Below the pieces are notes generated by a model that saw only the letters and a program-made list of their open reading frames with translations, was not told the DNA's origin and made no database searches. Source: Paenibacillus sp. FSL H7-0357 (lineage in GTDB: Bacteria > Bacillota > Bacilli > Paenibacillales > Paenibacillaceae). Taken from it: a stretch of 64,000 bases of DNA. The stretch covers positions 5,146,001 to 5,210,000 of the forward strand of contig NZ_CP009241.1 in assembly GCF_000758525.1 (NCBI RefSeq). The letters are read 5' to 3'. The translations under genes and the position numbers were made by a program. Every line of letters starts with the position of its first letter. Position 1 is the stretch's first letter. Shown in pieces: positions 52,300 through 61,433 of this stretch.

Positions 52300-53778
52300 T
52301 TACAAAATGATTGCGATCAGGCCGCCTGAACCCTCGTTGATGATCCGTCCAAGTGTTTCCTGAAGCTTGTAGCGGGCATTATCCGGCATCATGGCAATTT
52401 TGCCCTGAATACCCTCGCGCACAATCGAATGCAGCGAGCGGCCAAAAATATCCGACTCCCAAATCTTGATCGGGTCATTCTCAAAGTCCTGCATCAGATA
52501 GCGCACCAGCTCTTCGCTCTGTTTCTCCGTGCCGATGATCGGCGAGAACTCCGATTCCACATCCACGCGGATCATATGAATCGAAGGTGCTGTCGCCTTC
52601 AGGCGAACCCCGAAACGCGAGCCCTGGCGGATCAGCTCCGGCTCATCGAGAGCCATTTCCGCGAGTGAAGGAGCGGCTATCCCGTAGCCGGTTGTTTTGA
52701 CCATTTCCAGCGCTTCGGAGAAGCGGTCATACTCGCGTTTGGCATGGGAGAAGTCCTGCATCAGCTGCAGCAGATGATCTTTTCCGCGGATTTCAACCCC
52801 TACCACTTCCATCAGAACCTGATCATACAGTTCTTCCGGCGCATACAGGTCAATCTCGGCCACACCTTGGCCCATGTTCATTCCGCTAAGCCCTGCTTTA
52901 TCGATGAAATCATATTCCGTAAACTGGGAGACCAGCCGGTCAACATCACGCAGGCGGCGGATGTCTTTCACGGTATCGCGGACGGAATTCTCATAGCTGC
53001 TGCGCAGCCAGTGATTTTCGCCCAGCACCATCACCCAGCTAGGCAGGTTCACATTGACCTCATGGACCGGGAATTCGTACAGCACTTCGCGCAGCACACC
53101 GGTCACATCGTCTTCTGTCATATTCGCAGCACTAAGCGTCATAACGGGAATATCATATTTAAGAGCCAGCTCACTGCGCAGCTGCTGTGCCTCTTCACTG
53201 CGCGGCCGGGTGGAGTTGATCACAAGCACAAACGGCTTGCCTACTTCCTTCAGCTCCGCAATGACCCGCTCTTCGGAATCAATATAAGAGTTCCGCGGGA
53301 TTTCAGCAATCGTGCCGTCTGTAGTCACAACTACACCCAGCGTGGAATGCTCCTGAATCACCTTACGTGTGCCAATTTCCGCCGCTTCCTGGAAAGGAAT
53401 CGGTTCCTCAAACCAAGGAGTGGAGATCATGCGAGGGCCGTTCTCATCCTCATACCCTTTTGCACCCTCCACAGCATATCCTACACAGTCGACCAGCCGG
53501 ACATTCACTTCCAGCCCTTCCGCAACCTTGATCTGCACCGCGTTGTTCGGTACAAATTTCGGCTCAGTTGTCATAATGGTTTTGCCCGCTGCACTTTGCG
53601 GAAGTTCATCCACTGCCCTTACCCGATCTGCCTCGCTGGTGATGTTCGGCAAGACAATCGTCTCCATGAAGCGTTTGATGAACGTCGATTTCCCCGTGCG
53701 AACCGCGCCGACGACGCCAAGATAAATGTCTCCGCCGGTACGCTCGGCAATGTCCTTGAAAATATCCACTTTTTCCAA
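52300..53778 (-). CDS. spoIVA: Spore coat morphogenesis ATPase SpoIVA
   Basis: Polymerising ATPase that forms the basement layer of the spore coat in the mother cell. The 492 aa equal the B. subtilis protein in length. The N-terminal domain has Walker A GVVGAVRTGKSTFIKRFME, then LVDCVGYAVEGAKGYEDE, and the domain ends in the C-terminal anchoring helix (GSGGLIAIIL). The start is TTG at 53778 with AGGAGGGG upstream; the frame to 53850 adds an unrelated tail. Confidence 0.97.
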   Translation of the reverse strand: MEKVDIFKDIAERTGGDIYLGVVGAVRTGKSTFIKRFMETIVLPNITSEADRVRAVDELPQSAAGKTIMTTEPKFVPNNAVQIKVAEGLEVNVRLVDCVGYAVEGAKGYEDENGPRMISTPWFEEPIPFQEAAEIGTRKVIQEHSTLGVVVTTDGTIAEIPRNSYIDSEERVIAELKEVGKPFVLVINSTRPRSEEAQQLRSELALKYDIPVMTLSAANMTEDDVTGVLREVLYEFPVHEVNVNLPSWVMVLGENHWLRSSYENSVRDTVKDIRRLRDVDRLVSQFTEYDFIDKAGLSGMNMGQGVAEIDLYAPEELYDQVLMEVVGVEIRGKDHLLQLMQDFSHAKREYDRFSEALEMVKTTGYGIAAPSLAEMALDEPELIRQGSRFGVRLKATAPSIHMIRVDVESEFSPIIGTEKQSEELVRYLMQDFENDPIKIWESDIFGRSLHSIVREGIQGKIAMMPDNARYKLQETLGRIINEGSGGLIAIIL

Positions 53779-53977
53779 AAGAGATCCCCTCCTCATATTA
53801 CTCCGAAGAAAAAATGCCTGAAGAGCATCGACTTCGCGTTCCGCCGGCAATCTGACCCTTGCAGGACATCCACCGGACTTTCGTATGTCCGCCCGAAGCC
53901 TAGCTGCTGCTTAAGGGCGGAACACTTTTGCCCCGCGCTAAACTCCGAATGCTCGGACATGCATTTGGACTAGTATC

Positions 53978-54005
53978 ATCATATGTATCCGGAACGGATT
54001 TATGA
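53978..54005 (-). promoter_or_regulatory. Sigma-E-like promoter candidate for spoIVA
   Basis: The minus strand has TCATAAA, 13 nt, CATATGAT, near the sigma-E pattern; in B. subtilis spoIVA is sigma-E dependent. It lies 200 nt before the start codon. Confidence 0.4.
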
Positions 54006-54175
54006 CCCGCAGCTGCGCAATTTGTATAGTAATTTGCGAAATGAGGTTCTGCACCCCCGCAGGGCGTCACGACGCCCGGAAGTCTTCTCATCAATCATAT
54101 GAGGGCGGAGTAGTAAGTAGAACTACCTCTCTCCTTTCATGTGGCCGCTGCCGCAGAAACACCGGAAAACACAAA

Positions 54176-54215
54176 AAAACAGCCCCAGAATAACTTCTGG
54201 AACTGCTGTCGGCTG
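54176..54215 (-). terminator. Intrinsic terminator after the yphF-like gene
   Basis: The minus strand has ACAGC..CAGAA / TTCTG..GCTGT followed by T7, 8 nt after the stop. Confidence 0.82.
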
Positions 54216-54223
54216 AAAACGGT

Positions 54224-55003
54224 CTATGGACTATCCGGAGGCTGAGGAACTGGCTGCCCATTAATCCACAAATACGGCAACGACTTCACCGGTACATAAT
54301 AAGAAGCCTGCTCCAGCTCAATCCGCAGATCCTGATTGGCCGCAGGAGTTGCGCCTTCCTTGCCGATGGCAGACATAATATCAAAGCTGTAGTCGACATA
54401 CACGTCACCGTTCTTGTCCATGATAAACTCCAGCGGCTGTCCGGAATAGACGCTCTTCAGCGTTATAGACGCCGTTCCCGCCTTTTTGGAATCAATGGTG
54501 AAGAAGCCCGGATACCGTTCCTCCCCTGCCGGGAGTGCGCCTCCATGCGCTGATTTGTAGCGGTTGACCTGGCGGGAGACATCATTTACCTTCTGCACGG
54601 TAACGAGATCCATCAGCTTTACGGTAGGATCACTTTCTTCGTCCAAGATAAGAAAATAGGCGCTGCCGCCCTTCTCAAAGGCAGCAGCCGGAATTTCATC
54701 CAAATATCCTTTTTGGCGCAGCTTCTCCAAATCAATTACGAATTTCTCATAGCGTGGAGTAGACTCCTCACTATTCAGGATCGGCAGCAGACCTTCCTCC
54801 TGCTGATAATCATCCACTGCCGCCTGGACCCGCTTGACACTCTCGCGGAAATTGCCCGCAGGCTGGTTCTGTTCTCCGCGGTACATACAGCCCGTGAGAA
54901 CAAAGAGCAGCAAGCTTATTCCCAGCAGCAAGCCCATTCTGATTCCGGATGTCTTCAGCCCATCTGTGAAAAGCACTCCGTCCGCCCCTTTCTGCTCCAG
55001 CAT
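54224..55003 (-). CDS. yphF: YphF-like lipoprotein
   Basis: Up to 259 aa with an N-terminal lipoprotein signal (LLLGISLLLFVLTGC, lipobox LTGC, Cys at about 39). The outside part has two similar halves with YFLILDEESDPTVKLMDLVT and RYKSAHGGALPAG. The place just upstream of spoIVA on the same strand matches YphF, of unknown function. The true start is uncertain: no codon before the signal has a good ribosome site, and the protein may begin nearer residue 23. Confidence 0.7.
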   Translation of the reverse strand: MLEQKGADGVLFTDGLKTSGIRMGLLLGISLLLFVLTGCMYRGEQNQPAGNFRESVKRVQAAVDDYQQEEGLLPILNSEESTPRYEKFVIDLEKLRQKGYLDEIPAAAFEKGGSAYFLILDEESDPTVKLMDLVTVQKVNDVSRQVNRYKSAHGGALPAGEERYPGFFTIDSKKAGTASITLKSVYSGQPLEFIMDKNGDVYVDYSFDIMSAIGKEGATPAANQDLRIELEQASYYVPVKSLPYLWINGQPVPQPPDSP

Positions 55004-55026
55004 TCTCCGAAAGTTACTTCACAAGC

Positions 55027-55395
55027 TTACCACAGCCCGTCCTCTTCTCCACGACGCGCTGCTTCCAGTCTGCGCCGCACTGCGGCTTTGAGCGGGTCCT
55101 CGGGGACTTCGACGCTCAAATCGTTCCAGACGGCTGCCTGGCACGCCAGACGGACGCCTGAATCCAGCAAGCCGCCAAGCTTCCGCTGCTCGGCATCCCC
55201 CGGCGGCCGAAGGGCAGCCGCCTCTTCCTGCGGGACCGTCACCTTGCACATCAGGCAACCGGCTTTGCCGCCGCAGCGGGTAGGCAGGACCACTCCCGCT
55301 TTGCGTGCAGCTTCCAGCAGGGTTACCCCGTGCTGCACGACTGTTTTTCGTCCTTCAGGCTGGAAGGTGACAGTCCATCCTTTTTGTGGCTTCAT
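55027..55395 (-). CDS. 2Fe-2S ferredoxin-like protein
   Basis: 122 aa. Plant-type fold with cluster ligands in RCGGKAGCLMC (C-x5-C-x2-C) and a fourth Cys in RLACQ. An acidic and Arg-rich C-terminal tail extends beyond the domain. It is probably an electron carrier; the partner is unknown. Its position upstream of the yphF-like lipoprotein gene gives no hint. Confidence 0.83.
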   Translation of the reverse strand: MKPQKGWTVTFQPEGRKTVVQHGVTLLEAARKAGVVLPTRCGGKAGCLMCKVTVPQEEAAALRPPGDAEQRKLGGLLDSGVRLACQAAVWNDLSVEVPEDPLKAAVRRRLEAARRGEEDGLW

Positions 55396-55422
55396 GACAT
55401 AGCTTCCTTCCTTTGCTTCTTG

Positions 55423-56040
55423 TTAAATCTGTATCGACGTCGATACTCCAAGCAGTTTCTCCAGCTGCAGCCCAAAGGCTTCATCCAGTCCATTCTCCAG
55501 AACTAGCTGCTGCAGCAGTGGTATATGACCAGCCAGATTGACTTTCATAAAATTGGCAATAGCACTGCACCGCTCCCCCCTGCACCGCAGCAGGTTAAAC
55601 ACCAGCTCGTGAGCCGCAGGCATGAGGCGCATTAAGCCGATACCGTTAAAATCCTGGATGAGTGCATGCGGCAGAAGCTGCTGAACATCCACGGCATACC
55701 GGCGCGTACCGGAGCCGATCTGAAAACCGCATACCAGTTCTACCCTCGCAGCTCCGATACGGTAGCGGCTGCGCAGCGAATAGCAGCCTCCGCTATAATC
55801 TTCTTCCGGACCTCCGTCCACCGAATATCCGCTCAGAGCCGAATGAAGTACTTCGGCATCCTCCAGATCGGCGTAGAGGTCGATGTCGCGCGGCGGGGCA
55901 CTCAGCTGCACTCCGTGCAGCAGAAGTCCGCAGCTTCCTCCCAGCAGCCATACAGGCGGCTTCTCCAGCCAGCTCAGGCTTAACACCTCGCATATAGAGG
56001 CTAGTGCTTCCAATATGTAGGGAATTCCCGAATCTGCCAT
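55423..56040 (-). CDS. Nucleotidyltransferase-like protein
   Basis: 205 aa. The segment WLLGGSCGLLLHGVQLSAPP followed by RDIDLYADLED is the GGS...D-x-D pattern of the polymerase-beta-like nucleotidyltransferase fold, as in small-molecule and RNA-modifying members. No substrate domain is recognisable. No ribosome site decides the start firmly. Confidence 0.65.
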   Translation of the reverse strand: MADSGIPYILEALASICEVLSLSWLEKPPVWLLGGSCGLLLHGVQLSAPPRDIDLYADLEDAEVLHSALSGYSVDGGPEEDYSGGCYSLRSRYRIGAARVELVCGFQIGSGTRRYAVDVQQLLPHALIQDFNGIGLMRLMPAAHELVFNLLRCRGERCSAIANFMKVNLAGHIPLLQQLVLENGLDEAFGLQLEKLLGVSTSIQI

Positions 56041-56116
56041 CTACTCACGTCCTATTCCTGCAAAAAAAATCCAGCGATTCTTCCAAGAACCTTCTGCCTG
56101 AATTTAATGTAAATGC

Positions 56117-56296
56117 TTACATAATTGAAGCGGCTCCACCCAACAGCCCGATCAGCATAATGACAAAAGCAACTATTGATAATATAGCTCTCAGCAGGCC
56201 TTTTGTCTTGCTGCGCGCAAAGGTTATCAGAAATACGGACAATCCCATTACCAGAATCGCTATTAGCGACAACCACATTTTCGTCATCGGATCCAT
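56117..56296 (-). CDS. Small membrane protein of DUF2768 type (YphE-like)
   Basis: 59 aa with two membrane helices (MWLSLIAILVMGLSVFLITF and AILSIVAFVIMLIGLLG). The place between gpsA and spoIVA matches B. subtilis YphE, which I recall as DUF2768. The start is ATG at 56296 with GGAGGCGG upstream. Confidence 0.7.
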   Translation of the reverse strand: MDPMTKMWLSLIAILVMGLSVFLITFARSKTKGLLRAILSIVAFVIMLIGLLGGAASIM

Positions 56297-56382
56297 GGAC
56301 AAACCGCCTCCATCCGGCAATATTTGATTGCGACTATTATATCATGAAGACTACGGCATGAAACCTACTAAGTCTAAGGGTT

Positions 56383-56441
56383 CAAAAAAAAGAGCAAAAG
56401 ATCACAGAATCAGGACTGATTCCGGATCATTTGCTCTTTGC
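56383..56441 (-). terminator. Strong terminator after the SpoVIF-like gene
   Basis: A long imperfect stem AAGAGCAAA..GATC..GAATCAG / CTGATTC..GATC..TTTGCTCTT followed by T8 on the minus strand. Confidence 0.9.
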
Positions 56442-56457
56442 TCCGCGAAGAGTAATG

Positions 56458-56733
56458 CTATTTTTTTAGCATCATTTTCATTAAAGACTCCATGGTGCCG
56501 GAATTCGCGCCGCCTTTTTTGACAGCGTTGATGATATCCTGCACCGTAGCCTCGCTGACCGGTACCTTCGCCATTGATGACACCTGCTTAATTAACTGGC
56601 GGAGCTGGGCTTCATTCTGCATTGTTCCCGGTTTGACCGTACTGGCCAGCTTTTGGACGGCACCTGGTGTGATGTTTTTGCCCGCTTTTTTATTGATGGC
56701 GTTCAATGCATCCTTGGAAAAATCTTTGCTCAC
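56458..56733 (-). CDS. Stage VI sporulation protein F-like
   Basis: 91 aa. Begins MSKDFSKDALNAINKKAGKN, with PGAVQKLASTVKPGTMQNEA and QLIKQVSSMAKVPVSEATVQ. This is the small helical SpoVIF family linked to spore maturation. The start is ATG at 56733 with GGAGGGAT upstream. It lies between gpsA and the DUF2768-like gene. Confidence 0.82.
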   Translation of the reverse strand: MSKDFSKDALNAINKKAGKNITPGAVQKLASTVKPGTMQNEAQLRQLIKQVSSMAKVPVSEATVQDIINAVKKGGANSGTMESLMKMMLKK

Positions 56734-56799
56734 TTTTCATCCCTCCTCCGTCAATCCCCATTACAACATATGAGGATCCCCGTCAAAAGGTGAACGTGA

Positions 56800-57840
56800 T
56801 CAGGAATGCCACTGCTCCCAAGTTTCCTGCGAGATCGTTTCCATCTCCGTCTTGCGGTCGCGTCCCATCAGGGCCTCAACGGCGCTGCGCGGCGTTTTGC
56901 CTTTGAACAGCACATGATAGATCTGATCAGTGATTGGCATCTGCACGCCCAGCTTAAGCGAAATAGCGTATGCGGCTTCCGTAGTGCGTATCCCTTCAAC
57001 GACCATGCCCATAGACTCCAGCACTTCAGAGAGCGGTTTCCCTTGGCCAAGCAACGAACCTGCTCGCCAGTTGCGGCTATGCTGGCTCGTTGCTGTTACC
57101 ACAAGGTCACCGAGTCCAGCCAGACCGGCAAAGGTCAGCGGATTGGCACCCAGCTCGACACCGACGCGGGAAATCTCGGCAAGACCGCGGGTGAGCAATG
57201 CCGCCTTGGCATTATCGCCAAAACCCAGACCGTCAGACAGACCTGCCCCAAGCGCTATGATATTCTTCAGTGCTCCGGCCAGTTCAACGCCTACCTGATC
57301 TCGATTGGTGTACACACGGAAATCATTGTTGATAAATAGACTTTGTGCTTCTGTAGCGCGTCTGTCGTCCGGTGATGCTACCACAACCGTTGTAGGACAC
57401 AGGCGCACCACCTCTTCGGCGTGGCTAGGTCCGGACAAAACAACCACCTGGCCTTCATCACAGCCCAGCTCCTCGGAAATGACGGTGGACATCCGTTTCA
57501 TGGATTCCGTCTCAAAGCCCTTTGTAGCATGTACACAGAGCATATCTTCTTTCCAGAAAGGTTTGAGGCTGCGGGCGACCTGGCGCATTCCGGAGGACGG
57601 GGCAACAATAACCACCGCCTTGGAACCGGTGACCGCTGTCTCCATATCCGTAGTTGCAATGATATTAGCGGGCAAAGAAATCCCGGGCAAGAAATGCTCA
57701 TTCGTGTGAGCCTCATTAATCTCGGCAGCCTGTTCGGACCTGCGTGTCCATAGATAAACCTCCGAGTGGTTAGCCGCCAGCACAGTAGCCAGCGCAGTTC
57801 CCCAACTGCCCGCGACCAGCACGGTTACTTTATCAGACAA
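56800..57840 (-). CDS. gpsA: Glycerol-3-phosphate dehydrogenase [NAD(P)+]
   Basis: Makes sn-glycerol 3-phosphate for phospholipids. The 346 aa begin SDKVTVLVAGSWGTALATVL; the first Gly of the usual GxGxxG is Val here. Other motifs: VIVAPSSGMRQVARSL, VVLSGPSHAEEVVR, the catalytic Lys in GALKNIIALGAGLSDGLGFG, AALLTRGLAEISRVG, GLAGLGDLVVTATS and SRNWRAGSLLGQG. The start is TTG at 57840 with AAGGAGGGG, overlapping the plsY stop. Confidence 0.95.
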   Translation of the reverse strand: MSDKVTVLVAGSWGTALATVLAANHSEVYLWTRRSEQAAEINEAHTNEHFLPGISLPANIIATTDMETAVTGSKAVVIVAPSSGMRQVARSLKPFWKEDMLCVHATKGFETESMKRMSTVISEELGCDEGQVVVLSGPSHAEEVVRLCPTTVVVASPDDRRATEAQSLFINNDFRVYTNRDQVGVELAGALKNIIALGAGLSDGLGFGDNAKAALLTRGLAEISRVGVELGANPLTFAGLAGLGDLVVTATSQHSRNWRAGSLLGQGKPLSEVLESMGMVVEGIRTTEAAYAISLKLGVQMPITDQIYHVLFKGKTPRSAVEALMGRDRKTEMETISQETWEQWHS

Positions 57841-58450
57841 CGCGATTCCCCTCCTTGACTTTAGCGCCGATTTTATTCTCTCTTCCCTGGGAGATCTTCA
57901 CAATATTGCTGCGGTGCCGCCAGAAAGCGAAAACTGCAATGATAAGGCTTCCCCACAATTCAGGTGTTGTAAATTCGGTAAACAGCAGGAATACCGGGGT
58001 AAGCGCAACAAAAATCAGGGAGCCCAGCGACACAAAGCGGGTAATAACGATGGCCAGAATGGCAATGATCCCTGCAATCAGCGCAGGCCAAAAACAAAGC
58101 GTAGCCATTACGCCAATTGTAGTCGCAATGCCCTTCCCGCCGCGAAAGTGAAAGTAGAGCGGCCAATTATGCCCGATGATGGCTGCGACCCCGCAAGCCA
58201 CCGCGATCCAGGTTCCCCAGCCGCCAGCCCAGGTTCCGAGCCAAACTGCGGCAATTCCCTTCAGTACGTCCAGAACCAGCACCAGTATTGCCGGTCCTTT
58301 CCCCATCACACGCAGCGTATTGGTCGCTCCGGCATTGCCGCTTCCGTATTGACGGATATCAATACCTTTTAGCAGCCGGGCGAGCAATACACTGAAGCTG
58401 ACAGAGCCAAGCAAATAGCTTACAACGATCACCAGAAGTTCAAACGCCAC
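57833..58450 (-). CDS. plsY: Acyl-phosphate:glycerol-3-phosphate acyltransferase
   Basis: First acylation of glycerol 3-phosphate, in the membrane. The 205 aa multi-helix protein has the motifs LLGSVSFSVLLARLLKGIDI and RQYGSGNAGATNTLRVMGKG, HNWPLYFHFRGGKGIATTIG, and FVSLGSLIF. It is coupled to gpsA, which makes its substrate. Confidence 0.96.
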   Translation of the reverse strand: MAFELLVIVVSYLLGSVSFSVLLARLLKGIDIRQYGSGNAGATNTLRVMGKGPAILVLVLDVLKGIAAVWLGTWAGGWGTWIAVACGVAAIIGHNWPLYFHFRGGKGIATTIGVMATLCFWPALIAGIIAILAIVITRFVSLGSLIFVALTPVFLLFTEFTTPELWGSLIIAVFAFWRHRSNIVKISQGRENKIGAKVKEGNRVV

Positions 58451-58462
58451 TACTCTTCTCCC

Positions 58463-59788
58463 CTAACCTTCGTTTTCGGATTTGCGCCGTGTAAACAGAC
58501 GGATTGGTGTTCCTTCAAAATTGAACGCCGCGCGGATTTTGTTCTCCAGGTATCGTTCATAGGAGAAGTGCATCAGCGACGGGTCATTGACGAATACCAC
58601 AATCGTCGGCGGCTTGACAGCAACCTGAGTGACATAATTGATGCGCAGGCGCCGTCCTTTATCCGTTGGCGGAGGATTAATGGCCACAGCATCGGACACC
58701 ACATCGTTGACCAAATGCGTCGTAATCCGCAGAGCATGCTGCTGGGCGACATGCTGCACCACCGGCAGCAGCTTCTGCAGACGCTGTTTCGTTAATGCGG
58801 ACAAGAACACTACAGGTGCGTAGCTCATGAACAGGAAGTGATCCCGGATTTTGGTCTCAAAGTTCTGCATCGTCTTGTCATCCTTCTCGACGGCATCCCA
58901 TTTGTTGACCACAAAGATCGAAGCTTTCCCGGCATCATGAGCATAACCGGCAATATGCTTATCCTGATCGATAATGCCTTCTTCGCCGTTGATTACCACC
59001 AGAACAACATCAGCCCGCTCAATGGCCCGCATTGCGCGCATCACGCTGTATTTTTCCGTGGTTTCATATACTTTGCCGCGTTTGCGCATACCCGCAGTAT
59101 CGATCAGAACATAGCGCTGCCCGTCCCGTTCAAAAGGAGTATCAATGGCATCGCGTGTAGTCCCTGCGACATCGCTGACAATTACGCGTTCTTCACCCAA
59201 AATGGCGTTGACCAAAGAAGATTTACCTACATTCGGCCGGCCGATCAGGGCCACACGAATCACATCTTCGTCGTATTCCTCTTCAGTTGGCTCTGGAAGC
59301 TTCTCGGTTACCGCATCCAGCAAATCGCCGATTCCGGTACCATGGCTGCCGGAGATGCCGATAGGATCGCCGATTCCCAGGGTGTAAAATTCATAAATAT
59401 CATCCGTGCGCTTCATATTGTCCACTTTATTGATTGCAAGCACGATCGGTTTGCCGGAACGGAAAAGAATTTGTGCCACTTCTTCATCCGAATTGGTCAG
59501 TCCGCTTTTCGCCTCGCACATAAAGACGATGACATCCGCTTCCTCAATCGCCAGCTCCGCCTGAACACGGATTGATTTCAGAATCGCGTCTTCACCATCA
59601 ATTTCAATCCCTCCGGTATCAATTACACTGAAGGATTTGCCGTTCCAATCTGAAACGCCATAAATCCGGTCGCGTGTAATCCCCGGTTTATCTTCTACAA
59701 TGGCCAGTCTATCGCCAATCAGCCTGTTAAATATCGTCGATTTTCCGACGTTAGGCCTCCCTACGATGGCCACAACGGGTCTTGCCAT
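58463..59788 (-). CDS. der: Ribosome-associated GTPase Der (EngA)
   Basis: Essential 50S assembly GTPase with two G domains in tandem. The 441 aa have G1 [21 protein letters not shown] and DTGGIE, then the second set [36 protein letters not shown] and [10 protein letters not shown], and a C-terminal KH-like domain. The start is ATG at 59788 with AGGAGGA at 7-nt spacing; the ATG 2 codons earlier is too close to the ribosome site. Confidence 0.97.
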   Translation of the reverse strand: MARPVVAIVGRPNVGKSTIFNRLIGDRLAIVEDKPGITRDRIYGVSDWNGKSFSVIDTGGIEIDGEDAILKSIRVQAELAIEEADVIVFMCEAKSGLTNSDEEVAQILFRSGKPIVLAINKVDNMKRTDDIYEFYTLGIGDPIGISGSHGTGIGDLLDAVTEKLPEPTEEEYDEDVIRVALIGRPNVGKSSLVNAILGEERVIVSDVAGTTRDAIDTPFERDGQRYVLIDTAGMRKRGKVYETTEKYSVMRAMRAIERADVVLVVINGEEGIIDQDKHIAGYAHDAGKASIFVVNKWDAVEKDDKTMQNFETKIRDHFLFMSYAPVVFLSALTKQRLQKLLPVVQHVAQQHALRITTHLVNDVVSDAVAINPPPTDKGRRLRINYVTQVAVKPPTIVVFVNDPSLMHFSYERYLENKIRAAFNFEGTPIRLFTRRKSENEG

Positions 59789-59889
59789 ATTCATTCCTCC
59801 TGTCGTCCTTACGTAACTCATCATAGCAAAAAACAATAAAATTGGCTAACCAGCTTGTACCTTACCCCTTTTGGACTTTACATGCCTGT

Positions 59890-59932
59890 AAAAACACAAT
59901 CGGCGAACCCTCTTATCGAGGGCTCGCCGATT
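59890..59932 (-). terminator. Terminator after rpsA
   Basis: A long stem AATCGGCGA..CCCTC / GAGGG..TCGCCGATT; the T tract on the minus strand is short (GTGTTTTT). Confidence 0.75.
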
Positions 59933-59960
59933 ACTTTACCCGGTATGACAATCTAAAGGA

Positions 59961-61265
59961 TTAGTTGTTACCCTTGAATTTGTCCAGCTTGTCGCCGAAG
60001 CGTTCAGCAAGCGTGAAGCTGAGTCCTTCGTTGCTAAGCGATACGTTAGGATTGTTCAGCACTTCTTTAGGAGCTCTGTCTCTGCTGTTGCTGCGTTCCG
60101 GTCTTGCTGTAGGAGCCGGAGCTTCTTCGGTTTCTTTGATGCTCAGGCTGACGCGTTTCTCGGATGGATTGAAGTCAAGCACTTTCACTTGTACTTCTTG
60201 TCCTTCTTTGAGCACTTCATGCGGAGTACCGATGTGCTTGTGGGAGATTTGCGAGATATGCACAAGGCCTTCCACGCCTGGAAGCAGTTCAACAAACGCG
60301 CCGAAGTTTACAAGGCGTTTTACTTCGCCTGTAACTACATCGCCAATGTTGATTTTACCGGCTGCAGAATCCCAAGGACCTGGAGCAGCAGCTTTGATGC
60401 TGAGGCTGATTTTGCCTTTTTCAGGATCAACCTTAAGCACTTTTACGCGAACCTTGTCGCCTTCGGAAACAACATCGGAAGGTTTTTCGACATGGTTCCA
60501 AGCGATTTCGGATACGTGAACCAATCCGTCAACGCCGCCCACATCAACAAATGCGCCGAATTGTGTCAGACGTTGCACAGTACCTTCGATGATTTGTCCT
60601 TCGGACAGCTCAGCCATAATCTTCAATTTGTTGGCTTCGAATTCTTCTTCCAGCACTTCTTTGGCGGAAAGAATAACCTTGCTGTTCTCACGGTCCAGTT
60701 CTTTCACTTTCACGCGTAGAGTGCGGCCTTTGTAGTCGCTGAAATCTTCTACAAAGTGACGTTCAACCATGGAAGCCGGAATAAATCCGCGCGCGCCGAC
60801 ATCAGCTACGAGGCCGCCTTTGACAACGTCAGCCACAGTAACATCGAACGCTTCCTGGGAAGCAAAATATTTCTCCAGATCTTCCCATGATTTCTCGCTG
60901 TCAATTGCACGTTTGGAGAGAACCAGGCTTTCCTTGTTGTCGTTGATGCTGACAACCTTGCATTCCACTTCTTGTCCAACTTCTACTGCTGCTGCAGCGT
61001 TGTCCAGTTGTACGGAAGACAATTCGCGAATAGGAATAACGCCGTCGTATTTATATCCAATGCTTACGTAAGCTTGGTTATCTTCGATTTTGACGATTGT
61101 TCCTTTCACGGTATCGCCTTTTTTCAACGAAATGATTTCCAAACCTTCTTGGCTTGTCACTTCTTCTTCGTTAACTACAGCGGATTCCACTGTTTCTGTT
61201 GCTTCCACGGCTTCGTTGTTCTCAACATTAGCCGCAGCTTCCTGATTTCTAGTTTCTTCAGACAT
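59961..61265 (-). CDS. rpsA: 30S ribosomal protein S1 homologue (four S1 domains)
   Basis: RNA-binding protein of the S1 family, YpfD in B. subtilis. The 434 aa have an acidic N-terminus and four S1/OB domains: KGDTVKGTIVKIEDNQAYVS, VADVVKGGLVADVGARGFIP, GQIIEGTVQRLTQFGAFVDV and GDVVTGEVKRLVNFGAFVEL. A Pro, Arg and Ser-rich linker precedes the C-terminus. The start is ATG at 61265 with GAGGAGGG upstream. Gram-positive homologues may not be essential in the way E. coli S1 is. Confidence 0.92.
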   Translation of the reverse strand: MSEETRNQEAAANVENNEAVEATETVESAVVNEEEVTSQEGLEIISLKKGDTVKGTIVKIEDNQAYVSIGYKYDGVIPIRELSSVQLDNAAAAVEVGQEVECKVVSINDNKESLVLSKRAIDSEKSWEDLEKYFASQEAFDVTVADVVKGGLVADVGARGFIPASMVERHFVEDFSDYKGRTLRVKVKELDRENSKVILSAKEVLEEEFEANKLKIMAELSEGQIIEGTVQRLTQFGAFVDVGGVDGLVHVSEIAWNHVEKPSDVVSEGDKVRVKVLKVDPEKGKISLSIKAAAPGPWDSAAGKINIGDVVTGEVKRLVNFGAFVELLPGVEGLVHISQISHKHIGTPHEVLKEGQEVQVKVLDFNPSEKRVSLSIKETEEAPAPTARPERSNSRDRAPKEVLNNPNVSLSNEGLSFTLAERFGDKLDKFKGNN

Positions 61266-61372
61266 GTGATTACCCTCCTCGATTCAAAACCCCATTTATT
61301 TAAACCCGCGTAGAGCAGAGTTCAAAACAAGCATTACCTAAATATCACTTACATTTTTAAGTTAGTATGTTC

Positions 61373-61398
61373 CAAAAAATAGCGGTTATGCCGTTATT
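61373..61398 (-). terminator. Intrinsic terminator after plsC
   Basis: The minus strand has AATA-CGG / CCG-TATT with one mismatch and loop CATAA, followed by T6. Confidence 0.65.
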
Positions 61399-61433
61399 CC
61401 TCAGCATCTGCAAAAAGCGGCGTGATTCAACGT

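Larger units (their letters stand above)
53779..54223. other. Upstream region of spoIVA
   Basis: About 445 nt with no convincing gene. It holds a sigma-E-like promoter candidate, a perfect hairpin at 54062-54077 (GGGCGTC / GACGCCC) and the terminator of the yphF-like gene. The plus- and minus-strand open frames here (for example 53900-54094) have no ribosome site. Confidence 0.6.

Noticed and set aside
52225..52310. Short plus-strand frame with GGAGGGG before an ATG near 52224
   Set aside because: It reads straight through the bidirectional terminator and would end opposite spoIVA.
52744..53973. 409-codon plus-strand frame opposite spoIVA
   Set aside because: Mirrors spoIVA and runs into its upstream region without a start signal.
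53900..54094. 64-codon minus-strand frame in the spoIVA upstream region
   Set aside because: No ribosome site, no domain-like pattern; treated as non-coding.
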